This document shows positions 47,685 through 55,887 of a stretch of DNA of 64,000 nt, one piece after another. Positions within the stretch are counted from its first letter, which is position 1, and every line of letters begins with the position of its first letter. Both the position numbers and the translations under genes were made by a program. This DNA comes from Myxococcales bacterium (GTDB taxonomy: Bacteria > Myxococcota_A > Polyangia > Haliangiales > Haliangiaceae). Under the pieces are notes generated by a model. The model was not told the origin of the DNA, searched no databases, and saw only the letters and a program-made list of their open reading frames with translations. The stretch covers positions 620,001 to 684,000 of the forward strand of contig JADJUW010000001.1 in NCBI GenBank assembly GCA_016716835.1, written 5' to 3'.

Positions 47685-48476
47685 CTAATGGGCAGAAATG
47701 ATGGTGCCGTTGTCCTCGCCGCGCAGTGCGCGGAGGACCTCGCCGGGACGCAAGCCGTTTACGATCTGCAGCTCCTTGCAGAACTGCGCGCGCTGCACGT
47801 ACTCGACCACCACCCGCTCAACGACCACGTCAGGCAGCTGCTTGGCTTCAAGTTCCGCGGCGGTGATGCGCGGAATATGGACGGCTGCCGCATTCTTTTT
47901 GGGGTCGTCAGTATAGAGGCCTTCCTCATCCTTGATGAAGATGGCGCGAGGCGAACCGAGGAACTCGGCGGACAAAAATACGCCGGCGTCCGTGCGATGG
48001 GGCGGGATGCGGCTGCCTTCGCTGCGCTTTTCCCAGTAGCCAAACGGCGGCATGCCGCTCATGACCGGAATGCACCCCATGGTCAGGTACAGCGGCAGCT
48101 TTTCAAAGTCGTCGGGCAACATGTAGATCCCGCCGTGCTTGGCGAGCAGCATCTGCACCATGCGGCCGTTTTGCATCGGGATATATTTGCCGAGGGTGGC
48201 CATAATGCCGACCGGCATTTCGAGGTCGGAGGCAATGGAATAGATGTGACGCGCACGCGTGCCACCGCCTACCAAGACAACGACTTGAATGCCTTCTTGC
48301 CGCGCCGCGACGATTTCGTCGAGAATGGGGTAGAGCGCCGTCTTGCCGCGATCGAGGACGCTTTGGCCGCCGATTTTAACGACGCGCACCTTCGGCATTA
48401 AGGCGACTGGGGTGTAGGCCTGCGAGTGGTTGGCGTCTAAGGGCTTCAGCAATGATGAGATAGCGATTCGTTCCAT
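47685..48476 (-). CDS. Molybdenum storage protein-like subunit (amino-acid-kinase fold)
   Basis: This 263-residue protein is related to the Azotobacter molybdenum storage proteins MosA/MosB, which store molybdate as polyoxometalate clusters using ATP. Matching segments include VVKIGGQSVLDRG, LVGGGTRARHIYSIASDL, GSRIPPHRTDAGVFLSAEFLG, IKDEEGLYTDDPKK and ELQIVNGLRPGEVLRALRGE. The His-rich cluster-binding motif of one Azotobacter subunit is replaced by PPFGYWEK. It starts at ATG 48476 after AGGAG, 15 bases below its partner gene. Other amino-acid kinases such as PyrH are less similar at these motifs. Confidence 0.75.
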   Translation of the reverse strand: MERIAISSLLKPLDANHSQAYTPVALMPKVRVVKIGGQSVLDRGKTALYPILDEIVAARQEGIQVVVLVGGGTRARHIYSIASDLEMPVGIMATLGKYIPMQNGRMVQMLLAKHGGIYMLPDDFEKLPLYLTMGCIPVMSGMPPFGYWEKRSEGSRIPPHRTDAGVFLSAEFLGSPRAIFIKDEEGLYTDDPKKNAAAVHIPRITAAELEAKQLPDVVVERVVVEYVQRAQFCKELQIVNGLRPGEVLRALRGEDNGTIISAH

Positions 48477-48491
48477 GGCGTGCTCCTGGCG

Positions 48492-49319
48492 TTAGCCCTT
48501 GGTGACAATGGTGCCGACGTGCTCGCCCGCGAGCGCGCGGGTGAGCATGCCAGGCTTTAGGCCATTGATGATTTGGATGCTGGTGGTGTTCTTGGCGTGT
48601 TCCCACGCGCGATAGAGCGCCGGGTCGAGAATATTTTCCGGCAGCGGCTTGTCGAGCAGCTCGCGCAGGGTGATCTTAGGAATAAAGGTCGCGCTCTTTT
48701 CACGCTTTGGATCGGCGGTGTAGAGGCCGTCTTCATCTTTAATGAATATGAGCTGCTTCATGGCCAGCACTTCGGCCATTTGAAAGAGCCCAAAGTCCGA
48801 GCCGTGGTCAGGGAGACTGCCTTCCTCTGGGGGCGGCTCCCAGAAGTGAAACGGCGGCACCGAGATGGCGATCGGCAAAATGCCGGACTTGAGATACAGT
48901 GGCAGATCCCAAAAGTGGTCGCGTTGCATCGGCATCGAGCCGTGGCGCGCCAGCAAGGTATTGAGCAAGATAGCGTTGAGCTCTTCCATGGCGCCAATGA
49001 GCTGCGCGATGCCGCCAACGGGAATGCCGAGATCTTGCGCGACTGCCATGGTGTGCCGCACGCGCGTGCCGCCGCCGACGCCGATCATCATCTTGTGCTT
49101 TGGAATAAGCGGGATAATCTCTTCGACGAGCGGCATGATGGCCGCCTTGCCTCGATCGAAGATGCTCTGGCCGCCGATGCTTATCAGCGTGACGTCGGGC
49201 AGAATCTGCAGATCGCGTTCGGTCTCGGTGCCCTTGAGCACGTCGCGATTTTGCAGCGATTCACGCATGAGCGCCGAGGAGATGTGGGTGCGGCCATCGC
49301 CGGTTACGAGTTGAGTCAT
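48492..49319 (-). CDS. Molybdenum storage protein-like subunit (amino-acid-kinase fold)
   Basis: This 275-residue partner subunit has ISIGGQSIFDRGKAAIMPL, IGVGGGTRVRHTMAVAQDL, FIKDEDGLYTADPK, ATFIPKITLRELLD and LTRALAGEHVGTIVT, close to the MosA/MosB type. The PPYHHH-like region reads PPFHFWEPP, so only one His remains. It starts at ATG 49319, sharing ATGA with the stop of the transporter gene upstream, which implies translational coupling. The two subunits probably form a hetero-oligomer, as in Azotobacter. Confidence 0.75.
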   Translation of the reverse strand: MTQLVTGDGRTHISSALMRESLQNRDVLKGTETERDLQILPDVTLISIGGQSIFDRGKAAIMPLVEEIIPLIPKHKMMIGVGGGTRVRHTMAVAQDLGIPVGGIAQLIGAMEELNAILLNTLLARHGSMPMQRDHFWDLPLYLKSGILPIAISVPPFHFWEPPPEEGSLPDHGSDFGLFQMAEVLAMKQLIFIKDEDGLYTADPKREKSATFIPKITLRELLDKPLPENILDPALYRAWEHAKNTTSIQIINGLKPGMLTRALAGEHVGTIVTKG

Positions 49320-50578
49320 GGTGGTTCCTGGGAGGCGGGGGGAGTTTCTGATGGAGGGGCAAGCAGCGGCAGCGCGATCATGCCCGAAAGCGCGCCGAAT
49401 ATGGCATGAACCAGCAGGCCGGGCAGCAGGATCGCGTAGACAATCGCGGGAGGCTCGGTCGCCACCGTCACCAGCATGACCGTGCCAAAACGGCCGAGTG
49501 CGGCGATGACGCCGACGATGGACCACACCAGCAGGCGGCGTGCTCGGGCCTGGCCCGCGACGCGGTGCGCGAGAGGGTAGAGCAAGTCAATGATAAGGCC
49601 CGGCATGATGTGCTTGGCGATTTCGAAGATGCCGTAGCGGCCGTCGCCAAGCAGAAACGCCACCGTGCCCATGGTGGCGCCGGTGAGGGTGGCGCCAAAC
49701 TTGGTGCGTGTCTTTGCCGCGGCAAGCAGATAGAGCGGCAGCAAGATCACGCCTTTGTGTCCCGGCGCAAACGGCAGCCCAGGCAGCAGTTTCAGCATTT
49801 TGATGCCAATCATTGTCAGGGCCATGCCTGAAATAACCGCGATGTCGCGGCGAGCGTCTGCGGACAAATACGCAGGATCTGCCTGGTCGGTGGAGCCCGC
49901 GACGCGGTCGAGATGAGCCGAGACGCGCGCGACGTGGCGGTCAAAGGCGGCGACGAGCACGCTCGCATCGCCCATGGCCAGACGGCGAACTGATTGCATG
50001 AAGCCTGGCGCGGCGTCAGACGTCGTCGTGCCGTCGCCCACGGCCTGGGGGGCTGCGCCGCGAAACATCCCGCGGCCGCCACCGCCACCACCACCGCCAC
50101 CGCCGCCACCACCACCACCACCGCCACCACCGTCGAGCAACAACAGCGTGACATCGATCGCGGTTGCAATACCATTAGGCAGCCCGATAGCGCGCAGTCC
50201 CGTCGCAATGGCGCGGGCATCCCCCGCGCGTGCAAGTTGTGAGCTCAGCACGACGATGACGATCCTCAGCACCATAGCGCAGCCGTAGAGCGCCGACGTG
50301 GCATTGAGCCGGAGCGTGAACCACCCAAGATCGATGGCATGCCATTGGTCGCGCGTCGGCTGCTCGCTGGCGAACAAGCTGAAGCTGGCGATGATTAACA
50401 CCGACATCGGCACCAGCTTGCGCAGCTGGCGCCCGAGGGTGCCCAGCCCAATTCCGGCGGCGAGGTACATGGTCGCCAAGGCCATGGCAACCAGGAGCAA
50501 GGCCGCCGCGTGATGAACGAAAAAACGCCCAGCGCCACCAACAACACGAAAAGCACGCGCTGTCTTGGGGTTACCCAT
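49316..50578 (-). CDS. ECF-type transporter: EcfT-like and S-component-like fusion
   Basis: This 420-residue membrane protein starts at ATG 50578 (a TTG at 50653 is open too). The N-terminal half resembles EcfT/CbiQ: LGRQLRKLVPMSVLIIASFSLF, then ATGLRAIGLPNGIATAID. The C-terminal half resembles a substrate-binding S component with about five helices: LLPGLPFAPGHKGVILLPLYL, GDGRYGIFEIAKHIMPGLIID. A 19-glycine tract lies in the linker. No ABC ATPase gene is adjacent. Coupling to two molybdenum-storage-like genes suggests molybdate or tungstate import; that is inference. Confidence 0.6.
   Translation of the reverse strand: MGNPKTARAFRVVGGAGRFFVHHAAALLLVAMALATMYLAAGIGLGTLGRQLRKLVPMSVLIIASFSLFASEQPTRDQWHAIDLGWFTLRLNATSALYGCAMVLRIVIVVLSSQLARAGDARAIATGLRAIGLPNGIATAIDVTLLLLDGGGGGGGGGGGGGGGGGGGRGMFRGAAPQAVGDGTTTSDAAPGFMQSVRRLAMGDASVLVAAFDRHVARVSAHLDRVAGSTDQADPAYLSADARRDIAVISGMALTMIGIKMLKLLPGLPFAPGHKGVILLPLYLLAAAKTRTKFGATLTGATMGTVAFLLGDGRYGIFEIAKHIMPGLIIDLLYPLAHRVAGQARARRLLVWSIVGVIAALGRFGTVMLVTVATEPPAIVYAILLPGLLVHAIFGALSGMIALPLLAPPSETPPASQEPP
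50075..50131 (-). repeat. Poly-glycine trinucleotide tract in the transporter gene
   Basis: Nineteen consecutive GGT/GGC glycine codons (57 bases) join the EcfT-like and S-component-like halves. Long GGN runs are prone to slippage in multiples of three, which would change linker length without shifting the frame. Confidence 0.85.
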
Positions 50579-50649
50579 GAAGGTAGCCGGCCGATCACCG
50601 CCGCAACCTAACAGCAATCCCGTGGGTAGGCGCCGCGTTTGGGAAAAAA

Positions 50650-51288
50650 TCAATCGCGGTTGCTCATCCAGGCCTGCGCTTTCTTCAGCAGATCATCCGC
50701 CGTAAACGTCAGCTCCACGGCATCGTCGGTGAAGGCGCCGAGGTGGCGGTGCGGGATCTCGACGCGCGCGAGCCGTCCCGTGATGCACTCGGTAAGATCG
50801 GCTCGCAGCGAACTCGCGGTCAGCTGCAGCGCGCCAAGCCGGGCCGAGTCTGCTTGCGCGGTTAACTGAAACCGGATCGAAATTGCGCCGCGAACGTCCG
50901 CGACGTCATCGCGATCGGCAACACACAGCGCCGCCTCGTTGGCGAGATATTGCGGGAGCCGGCGTCTCACGGCGAGTTGTGCTTCGCGCTGCAGCGTCGC
51001 CTCATCTGGTGGCGATTCGGCGAGAATAGGCGTTGAGACGATTTGATCCGCAGGCGCCAATGCTTCAGGTGTAGGTGTCGTCGCGACAGTGTTGACCATA
51101 GTAGGCGTCGATTTTGCGTCAATACGCGGCCGCGACGCCCCGTCGTGCCCGCGTTCTGCAGTAGCCTTTAAAGTATCGTGCGTCGAGTTTGTGTTCCAAG
51201 GCCGGGTATAAAGCAACCATGTGGTCGCGGCCAACGCGGCGAGCGCGACCGTCGTCCACATTGCTCGCGTGCTTCGCGACGATGCCAT
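50650..51288 (-). CDS. AgmX/PglI-type C-terminal-domain membrane protein
   Basis: The 212-residue protein has one N-terminal membrane anchor (VALAALAATTWLLY), a Thr/Pro-rich linker, and a C-terminal domain of the myxobacterial AgmX/PglI type (RGAISIRFQL...DLTECITGRLARVEIPH). Such domains occur in gliding and envelope proteins. It ends next to the transporter gene (its stop overlaps the alternative TTG), so the two may be co-transcribed. Function not known. Confidence 0.55.
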   Translation of the reverse strand: MASSRSTRAMWTTVALAALAATTWLLYTRPWNTNSTHDTLKATAERGHDGASRPRIDAKSTPTMVNTVATTPTPEALAPADQIVSTPILAESPPDEATLQREAQLAVRRRLPQYLANEAALCVADRDDVADVRGAISIRFQLTAQADSARLGALQLTASSLRADLTECITGRLARVEIPHRHLGAFTDDAVELTFTADDLLKKAQAWMSNRD

Positions 51289-51487
51289 GACTCAGTATGC
51301 GACGCGGCGCCGCGCTTGACCAGCGGCATCGCGGCGCTGAGCGGGGTGGGGGCGCACACCCCGAATCTGGGGAGTATTCCCCCAGCCTGCGGCAAAATTG
51401 CCATGCGCGCCTGCGCCGCAGCGGCCTCTGCGCTCGGCACGAACCTTGCTGTAACAAGCCGGTAACGTCGATTTACTAGGAGACACT

Positions 51488-53302
51488 ATGAACAAGCCAA
51501 TGAAACAAAATGTGCGTGCTTTGACGGCCCTGGCTGCCCTGGTGGCTCTTTCCTCGGTACCGGCGACCGCTAGCGCGGAAGAAGCGCTGGAAGGGCAGCT
51601 CTTTGAGTTGTTCAACGGCGACGGCGCCGGCACCTACCTCGAAAACGAGCGCCTTGGAAATCCAGTCCAGCGCACTAACAATAATCAAATCGGCGCGGGC
51701 GCCGAGCATACGCGTTGCGCCTTGGCGACCGAGGGCGCCGGCACGCGCCTGGTTTGTTTCATGACGTCGTCGTATACGGTCAACGCCGTGCCGGTAAACA
51801 ACACGGTGCAAAGCCTTTGCGTCAGCGCCGCGCTTAGCGCCACCGGCGGCATTACCGATGTCGTGTCACGCTACGTGACCAACAACACGACCAACAATAA
51901 CAATCGCCGCAACGGTCATGACCCAACCGCCGCGACGGTGCTGGCTGGCACGGCGGTCCTTACGACCTATGAATATCGCCCCAACGGCGCCAACAACACC
52001 AACGTGTATGGCCTGGTCGTCGGCCCCCGCTGCGAGGAGCTTGCCCCCCAAACGCTGCTGTTTACGCAAAACAACGACAACGTGCTCGGCTCGGCGCAAG
52101 TCGTCACCAACGTTAGCAATCTCGAAGATTCCGCAACCACCACCCGCACCGTCATCTCGGGCATCGGCAACGGCAACGGCGAGGACGCCGGTTGGACGCT
52201 TGGCCTCAAGGTCGTCAAGACCGGCAACACCATCACCGTCAGCCGATACAAGGCTGGCATCATGGTCGAAGAAGAAGAGCGCTCGCGCTCGAGCGTGGCG
52301 CCGATGATCGCGGCCGACCGCGTCTTGGTTTGCTCGGCCGTTGGCAACACGCAACCGCCAAATCGCGGCGTCGACTGCGCTATCATGGATATGTCTGAGA
52401 CGCAAAACCTCGGCATTCGCCAATCGCGCCTCGCCAATAAGCGCATCATGGCCGCCGGCAATGGTTATCGTTATGCGACGCCAGGCGTGGTCGCGGTGCG
52501 CGATGCGGCCGGCAACCTGACCGGCGACTATATCGTGCAGGTGGTCGAAGTTGATTACCAAAACCGCATCGGCAAGACCAAGGCGCCAACGCGGCTTGGC
52601 CTGGCGGTCGTGCGTGCCGACGGCGCGCTGGGTACCATCGATATCGTGTCGCCTCCAAACTTTTCGCTCGGCGGCCTTGGCGACGCTGGCCATCCCCAAC
52701 TTTGCGGCGCCAACATGGGCGACGACGGCGCCTTTCGCGCCGTGGTTATGCTGCCCAGCATTATCGGCAACGTCGGTGGCGGATCGCTGCGCACCTTTAA
52801 GTTCGACACCGTCACCAAGGCGCTGACGCTTGAGACCAGCAACCAGTTTGCGACCGACGGCGGCTGGATGTCGCAAATCTACGGGCAAAACCCAAATACC
52901 CCGCAAGGCCGCAACCACGCCAGCTGCATTCCAAACGTGCCCAACCCTGGCTTTGGCATGGCCAACGGCTTTATGCCGCTCGCCAAGAACTTGCTCATCA
53001 TCCCAACCTCGTATCGCAAGTTTCGCAACAACGATTCGACGCAGGGCATGTCCGAGAAGCTCGCCTTTGGCATCGGCGTGTTTGCCGCTGAAACGGTGCC
53101 CCCTGGCACGGAGCCAACGGACCCAACCGACCCAACGGATCCGACCGACCCAACTGACCCCGGCAACCCCAATAACCCCGGCAACGGCAATGCGGGTGGC
53201 GGTTGTTCCGCCGGCGCTGGCGGCCTTGGTGGCGCCCCGATGCTGATGGCCATGGGCCTGCTGCTGGCACGCGCGCGCCGCCGCGGCATGAATCGCAACT
53301 AA
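51488..53302 (+). CDS. Secreted protein with MYXO-CTERM-like anchor
   Basis: The 604-residue protein has a signal peptide (to ATASAEE), an Asn/Thr-rich body, a PTD repeat stalk and a C-terminus GGGCSAGAGGLGG followed by a hydrophobic helix and RARRRG. That tail matches the MYXO-CTERM signal: a Cys in a Gly-rich motif, a helix and an Arg cluster, which directs anchoring or processing at the cell surface. AGGAGA precedes ATG 51488. The body is not recognised. Confidence 0.75.
   Translation: MNKPMKQNVRALTALAALVALSSVPATASAEEALEGQLFELFNGDGAGTYLENERLGNPVQRTNNNQIGAGAEHTRCALATEGAGTRLVCFMTSSYTVNAVPVNNTVQSLCVSAALSATGGITDVVSRYVTNNTTNNNNRRNGHDPTAATVLAGTAVLTTYEYRPNGANNTNVYGLVVGPRCEELAPQTLLFTQNNDNVLGSAQVVTNVSNLEDSATTTRTVISGIGNGNGEDAGWTLGLKVVKTGNTITVSRYKAGIMVEEEERSRSSVAPMIAADRVLVCSAVGNTQPPNRGVDCAIMDMSETQNLGIRQSRLANKRIMAAGNGYRYATPGVVAVRDAAGNLTGDYIVQVVEVDYQNRIGKTKAPTRLGLAVVRADGALGTIDIVSPPNFSLGGLGDAGHPQLCGANMGDDGAFRAVVMLPSIIGNVGGGSLRTFKFDTVTKALTLETSNQFATDGGWMSQIYGQNPNTPQGRNHASCIPNVPNPGFGMANGFMPLAKNLLIIPTSYRKFRNNDSTQGMSEKLAFGIGVFAAETVPPGTEPTDPTDPTDPTDPTDPGNPNNPGNGNAGGGCSAGAGGLGGAPMLMAMGLLLARARRRGMNRN
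53114..53158 (+). repeat. Pro-Thr-Asp coding repeat
   Basis: Five tandem 9-base units encode PTD-PTD-PTD-PTD-PTD just before the MYXO-CTERM-like tail. The units vary at third codon positions, so they are maintained at protein level, presumably as a rigid stalk between body and anchor. Confidence 0.8.
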
Positions 53303-53328
53303 CGAGCTTCAGAAAGAGGAATCCCGTG

Positions 53329-54210
53329 ATGAAATCAATCAAGCTCTTTTCAATCATGCTGGTGGCTGGGGCCGGCTGCGTTGGCACCATCGACCCGGGC
53401 ACGCCCGATCCTGTCACCCCACCTCCCGCAGGCACCGCAGAGGCGACGTTTGTGGCCGAGGTGCAGCCGATGCTGCGCGGCTGCGCGGGCGGTGGCAGCG
53501 GCTGCCATGAAGGCTCCGACGCTAATCAAAGCTGGTCGCTGTTTCTTGGCGAAACTGGCGCGGCAGACGACTACGACAAGATCGTTACGGACCTAAACGT
53601 CAACGGCAATTTTAACGGCGGCGGCGCGGCCTTGCTCACCAAGCTGGTCGGCCCACACCAAGGCATGGCGGCGTGGACGCAAACTCAAATCGACGCGATT
53701 TCCGGCTGGCTTGCCGAGGAGGCCGATGAGCGCGGCATCACCGGCGGCCCACCGCCCGACGATGGCTCGGTTAACGCGTTTCAGGCGATGGAGCGCTTCT
53801 CTGGCTGCATGGATATTACGCTGTGGAACAATGCCAACATGGGCACGTGGAGCACGCGCCAGGCCAACGGCGGCACGGCATGCGCCGGCTGCCACAATGC
53901 CGGCGCGGGCGGCCTATACATCTCGGCCAACACCGCTACCACATTTGACAATGCGCGCAAGGAGGCCACGAGCTTTGGTTGGTTTCGCCCCATCCCCGAT
54001 CCAAACCTGCCGGGTTCGAGCATCGTCGAGCCGAACTATGGCGTGTTCGCGGCCTTTGGCGGCGACGGCAGCACGCATCCCAACTTTGGCTACTTGCCAA
54101 ACAACGAGTATATGGTGCGCCTGAAGACGTTTAACGACGCGGTCATGGCGAAGTTCCTTAATCCCGCCGACCCTTGTCGCACCACGCCGCCGGGCTATCC
54201 GGCTCCGTAG
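53329..54210 (+). CDS. Lipoprotein with cytochrome c-like motifs
   Basis: The 293-residue protein has lipobox AGAGC (Cys 17) and a Pro/Thr linker. Two His/Cys motifs follow: CAGGGSGCH (about residue 52) and CAGCH (about residue 185). CAGCH is a canonical haem c attachment site; the first, with six residues between the Cys, is not. It lies 26 bases after the MYXO-CTERM-type gene, with AAAGAGGA upstream, so the two are probably co-transcribed. Confidence 0.7.
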   Translation: MKSIKLFSIMLVAGAGCVGTIDPGTPDPVTPPPAGTAEATFVAEVQPMLRGCAGGGSGCHEGSDANQSWSLFLGETGAADDYDKIVTDLNVNGNFNGGGAALLTKLVGPHQGMAAWTQTQIDAISGWLAEEADERGITGGPPPDDGSVNAFQAMERFSGCMDITLWNNANMGTWSTRQANGGTACAGCHNAGAGGLYISANTATTFDNARKEATSFGWFRPIPDPNLPGSSIVEPNYGVFAAFGGDGSTHPNFGYLPNNEYMVRLKTFNDAVMAKFLNPADPCRTTPPGYPAP

Positions 54211-54230
54211 GCAAATTGCCGAGCTGGTGC

Positions 54231-55268
54231 TTATGGCGCCAGCGTATCGCGTTGAAGTCCGCGGCCCGTTAGTGCGTCGAGCGCTGGCAGCTGCGAAACG
54301 CTACGTTTGGTATAGAGCATGAGCGCCGTCGCTGGCGTTTCGCCATTAAGCAGGATGGTGCCGCTGGCCTGTTCTGACGAAGCAAACCACGCGGCGCGAA
54401 ACTGCTCGCCGGTTAGCCGCGCGGTGCGGGCGGTGCCCACGATGAGATCCACCGCTTTGACGCCTTGGGTGTCGACGCCAAAGGTGCCAAGGGTCTGCGC
54501 AAGGCTTGGCCGCTCGCCTCGCGCGCTACCCAGCAGGTTGCGCTTGAGCACCGTTGCAATCTTGTCATCGACATAGACACGAATCCCGCCGCGCAGTGGC
54601 TGGCCGTAATACGGCACGCCGACGATCGGCACGCCGTCGAGCACGACCTCGTCTTGTGCATCGACCGTGGGCGCCGGCTTGGCGACGAACACCGACATGG
54701 CGACGTAGCGGTCATACGTCGTGTTGACGGCAAAATCTCGTGGGCGATAGATGCGTAAAAATCCTTTGCCCTCGTCGGTAAGATCAAAGAAAAACTCGCG
54801 GCGGTGCCGGCGCAGATCGTCGCCAGAGACAAACGTCGAGCCGCGCCCCGCGTGAAACACCACGCCGGTGACCTTGGCGACCGGCACGCCGACGCGTTCG
54901 AGATATGAGGCGATGTTCCACCTTGGCGCATAGTAAGTCGCGGTGCGTGGGCCCGGATCACCGGCATTAAAGTCGAGGTCGCGCCGCTCCTGGCTCATCG
55001 TGGTGACGATGTCGATGGGGAACTCCGCGGCGCGAAAGGCGGCCCGAGGCACGCCATCGACGTAGAGCAACGGCTCGCGCCAGCCCTGGCCACGCGTGCT
55101 CGCGTTTTCGGGGTCTTGCCATTTTTCGCCGTGCTTGGCGATGGGGGCGGGAAACGCGCCGACGAGGGCCACGCGACTCGGCCGCGCGTCGATGTCGTCG
55201 CCACACGCACCTACCACCAGGCACCCAAGTGAGAGAAGCACCGCCGTCGAACGTTGTGATCGTTGCAC
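54231..55268 (-). CDS. Lipoprotein of unknown function
   Basis: The 345-residue protein starts at GTG 55268 and has lipobox VGAC (Cys 22). The rest is a soluble periplasmic or outer-membrane-anchored domain with no motif I recognise. It is convergent with the cytochrome-like gene and divergent from a small lipoprotein gene. Confidence 0.65.
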   Translation of the reverse strand: MQRSQRSTAVLLSLGCLVVGACGDDIDARPSRVALVGAFPAPIAKHGEKWQDPENASTRGQGWREPLLYVDGVPRAAFRAAEFPIDIVTTMSQERRDLDFNAGDPGPRTATYYAPRWNIASYLERVGVPVAKVTGVVFHAGRGSTFVSGDDLRRHRREFFFDLTDEGKGFLRIYRPRDFAVNTTYDRYVAMSVFVAKPAPTVDAQDEVVLDGVPIVGVPYYGQPLRGGIRVYVDDKIATVLKRNLLGSARGERPSLAQTLGTFGVDTQGVKAVDLIVGTARTARLTGEQFRAAWFASSEQASGTILLNGETPATALMLYTKRSVSQLPALDALTGRGLQRDTLAP

Positions 55269-55345
55269 GCCCGCAGCCTAGCGCACGTTGGCGCAGCGTG
55301 CAGCAAGGCTTGCCTTGTCGCTGCAATGAAGCGACAATTACGTCA

Positions 55346-55861
55346 ATGAAAAAGCAGACGCTTGGTAGCTCGGTGATGTTGGCGATGTGCGCGGCGGCCT
55401 TGCCGTTGGCTGTGGGCTGCGACACCGGCGGCGTGGGGGGCGATCCTCCCATGGACGATCTGCCAGAATATATCGACTGCATCGCTGACTTGTCGCTGAC
55501 CGGGACGTTTGCGCCCTCGGGCGCTTCGGCCCCTGAGGACGGTTGCGTGCCAGATGGCACGTGGACCTTGGCGGTCGCCGTCGCAGACCCTGGCACCTGC
55601 GAAGATGTGCCCGTCGAAACCTCGTACGAGTTTGTGGTTGTCCGCGACGGCAACGACACCTTGTCGGCGACCTATGCGCAACAAGGTGAACAGGATTTGT
55701 ACTTCAGCGTCTCATCCAATTCCAACAATGGCGACTGCAAGGCCAACTTTGAGCTCGGCGCGGCCGATGGCTTAAGCCTTACGATTTTGCGGCCGATCGA
55801 GGTCGACGGCGTGATAGGCGGCGCTGGCGAGTACGAGCACTACTCTGAGCCGCAGCTCTAA
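55346..55861 (+). CDS. Small lipoprotein of unknown function
   Basis: The 171-residue protein starts at ATG 55346 and has lipobox LAVGC (Cys 25). The mature part is acidic and has five or so Cys, probably in disulphides, with alternating beta-type sequence. The family is not recognised. The region between it and the divergent gene holds both promoters. Confidence 0.65.
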   Translation: MKKQTLGSSVMLAMCAAALPLAVGCDTGGVGGDPPMDDLPEYIDCIADLSLTGTFAPSGASAPEDGCVPDGTWTLAVAVADPGTCEDVPVETSYEFVVVRDGNDTLSATYAQQGEQDLYFSVSSNSNNGDCKANFELGAADGLSLTILRPIEVDGVIGGAGEYEHYSEPQL

Positions 55862-55887
55862 GCCTGTGTACGCGGTTTGCCGCGGCG

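Noticed and set aside
47613..49409. Long plus-strand open frames opposite the storage-like genes
   Set aside because: They mirror the minus-strand genes, which match a known family; the plus-strand products are low-complexity and unlike any family.
50654..51290. Phase-variable gene family in the AgmX-like region
   Set aside because: No simple-sequence repeat is present there; the poly-glycine tract belongs to the next gene only.
51866..52918. 350-codon minus-strand open frame inside the MYXO-CTERM-type gene
   Set aside because: The plus-strand gene has a signal peptide, repeats and an anchor; the opposite frame has none.
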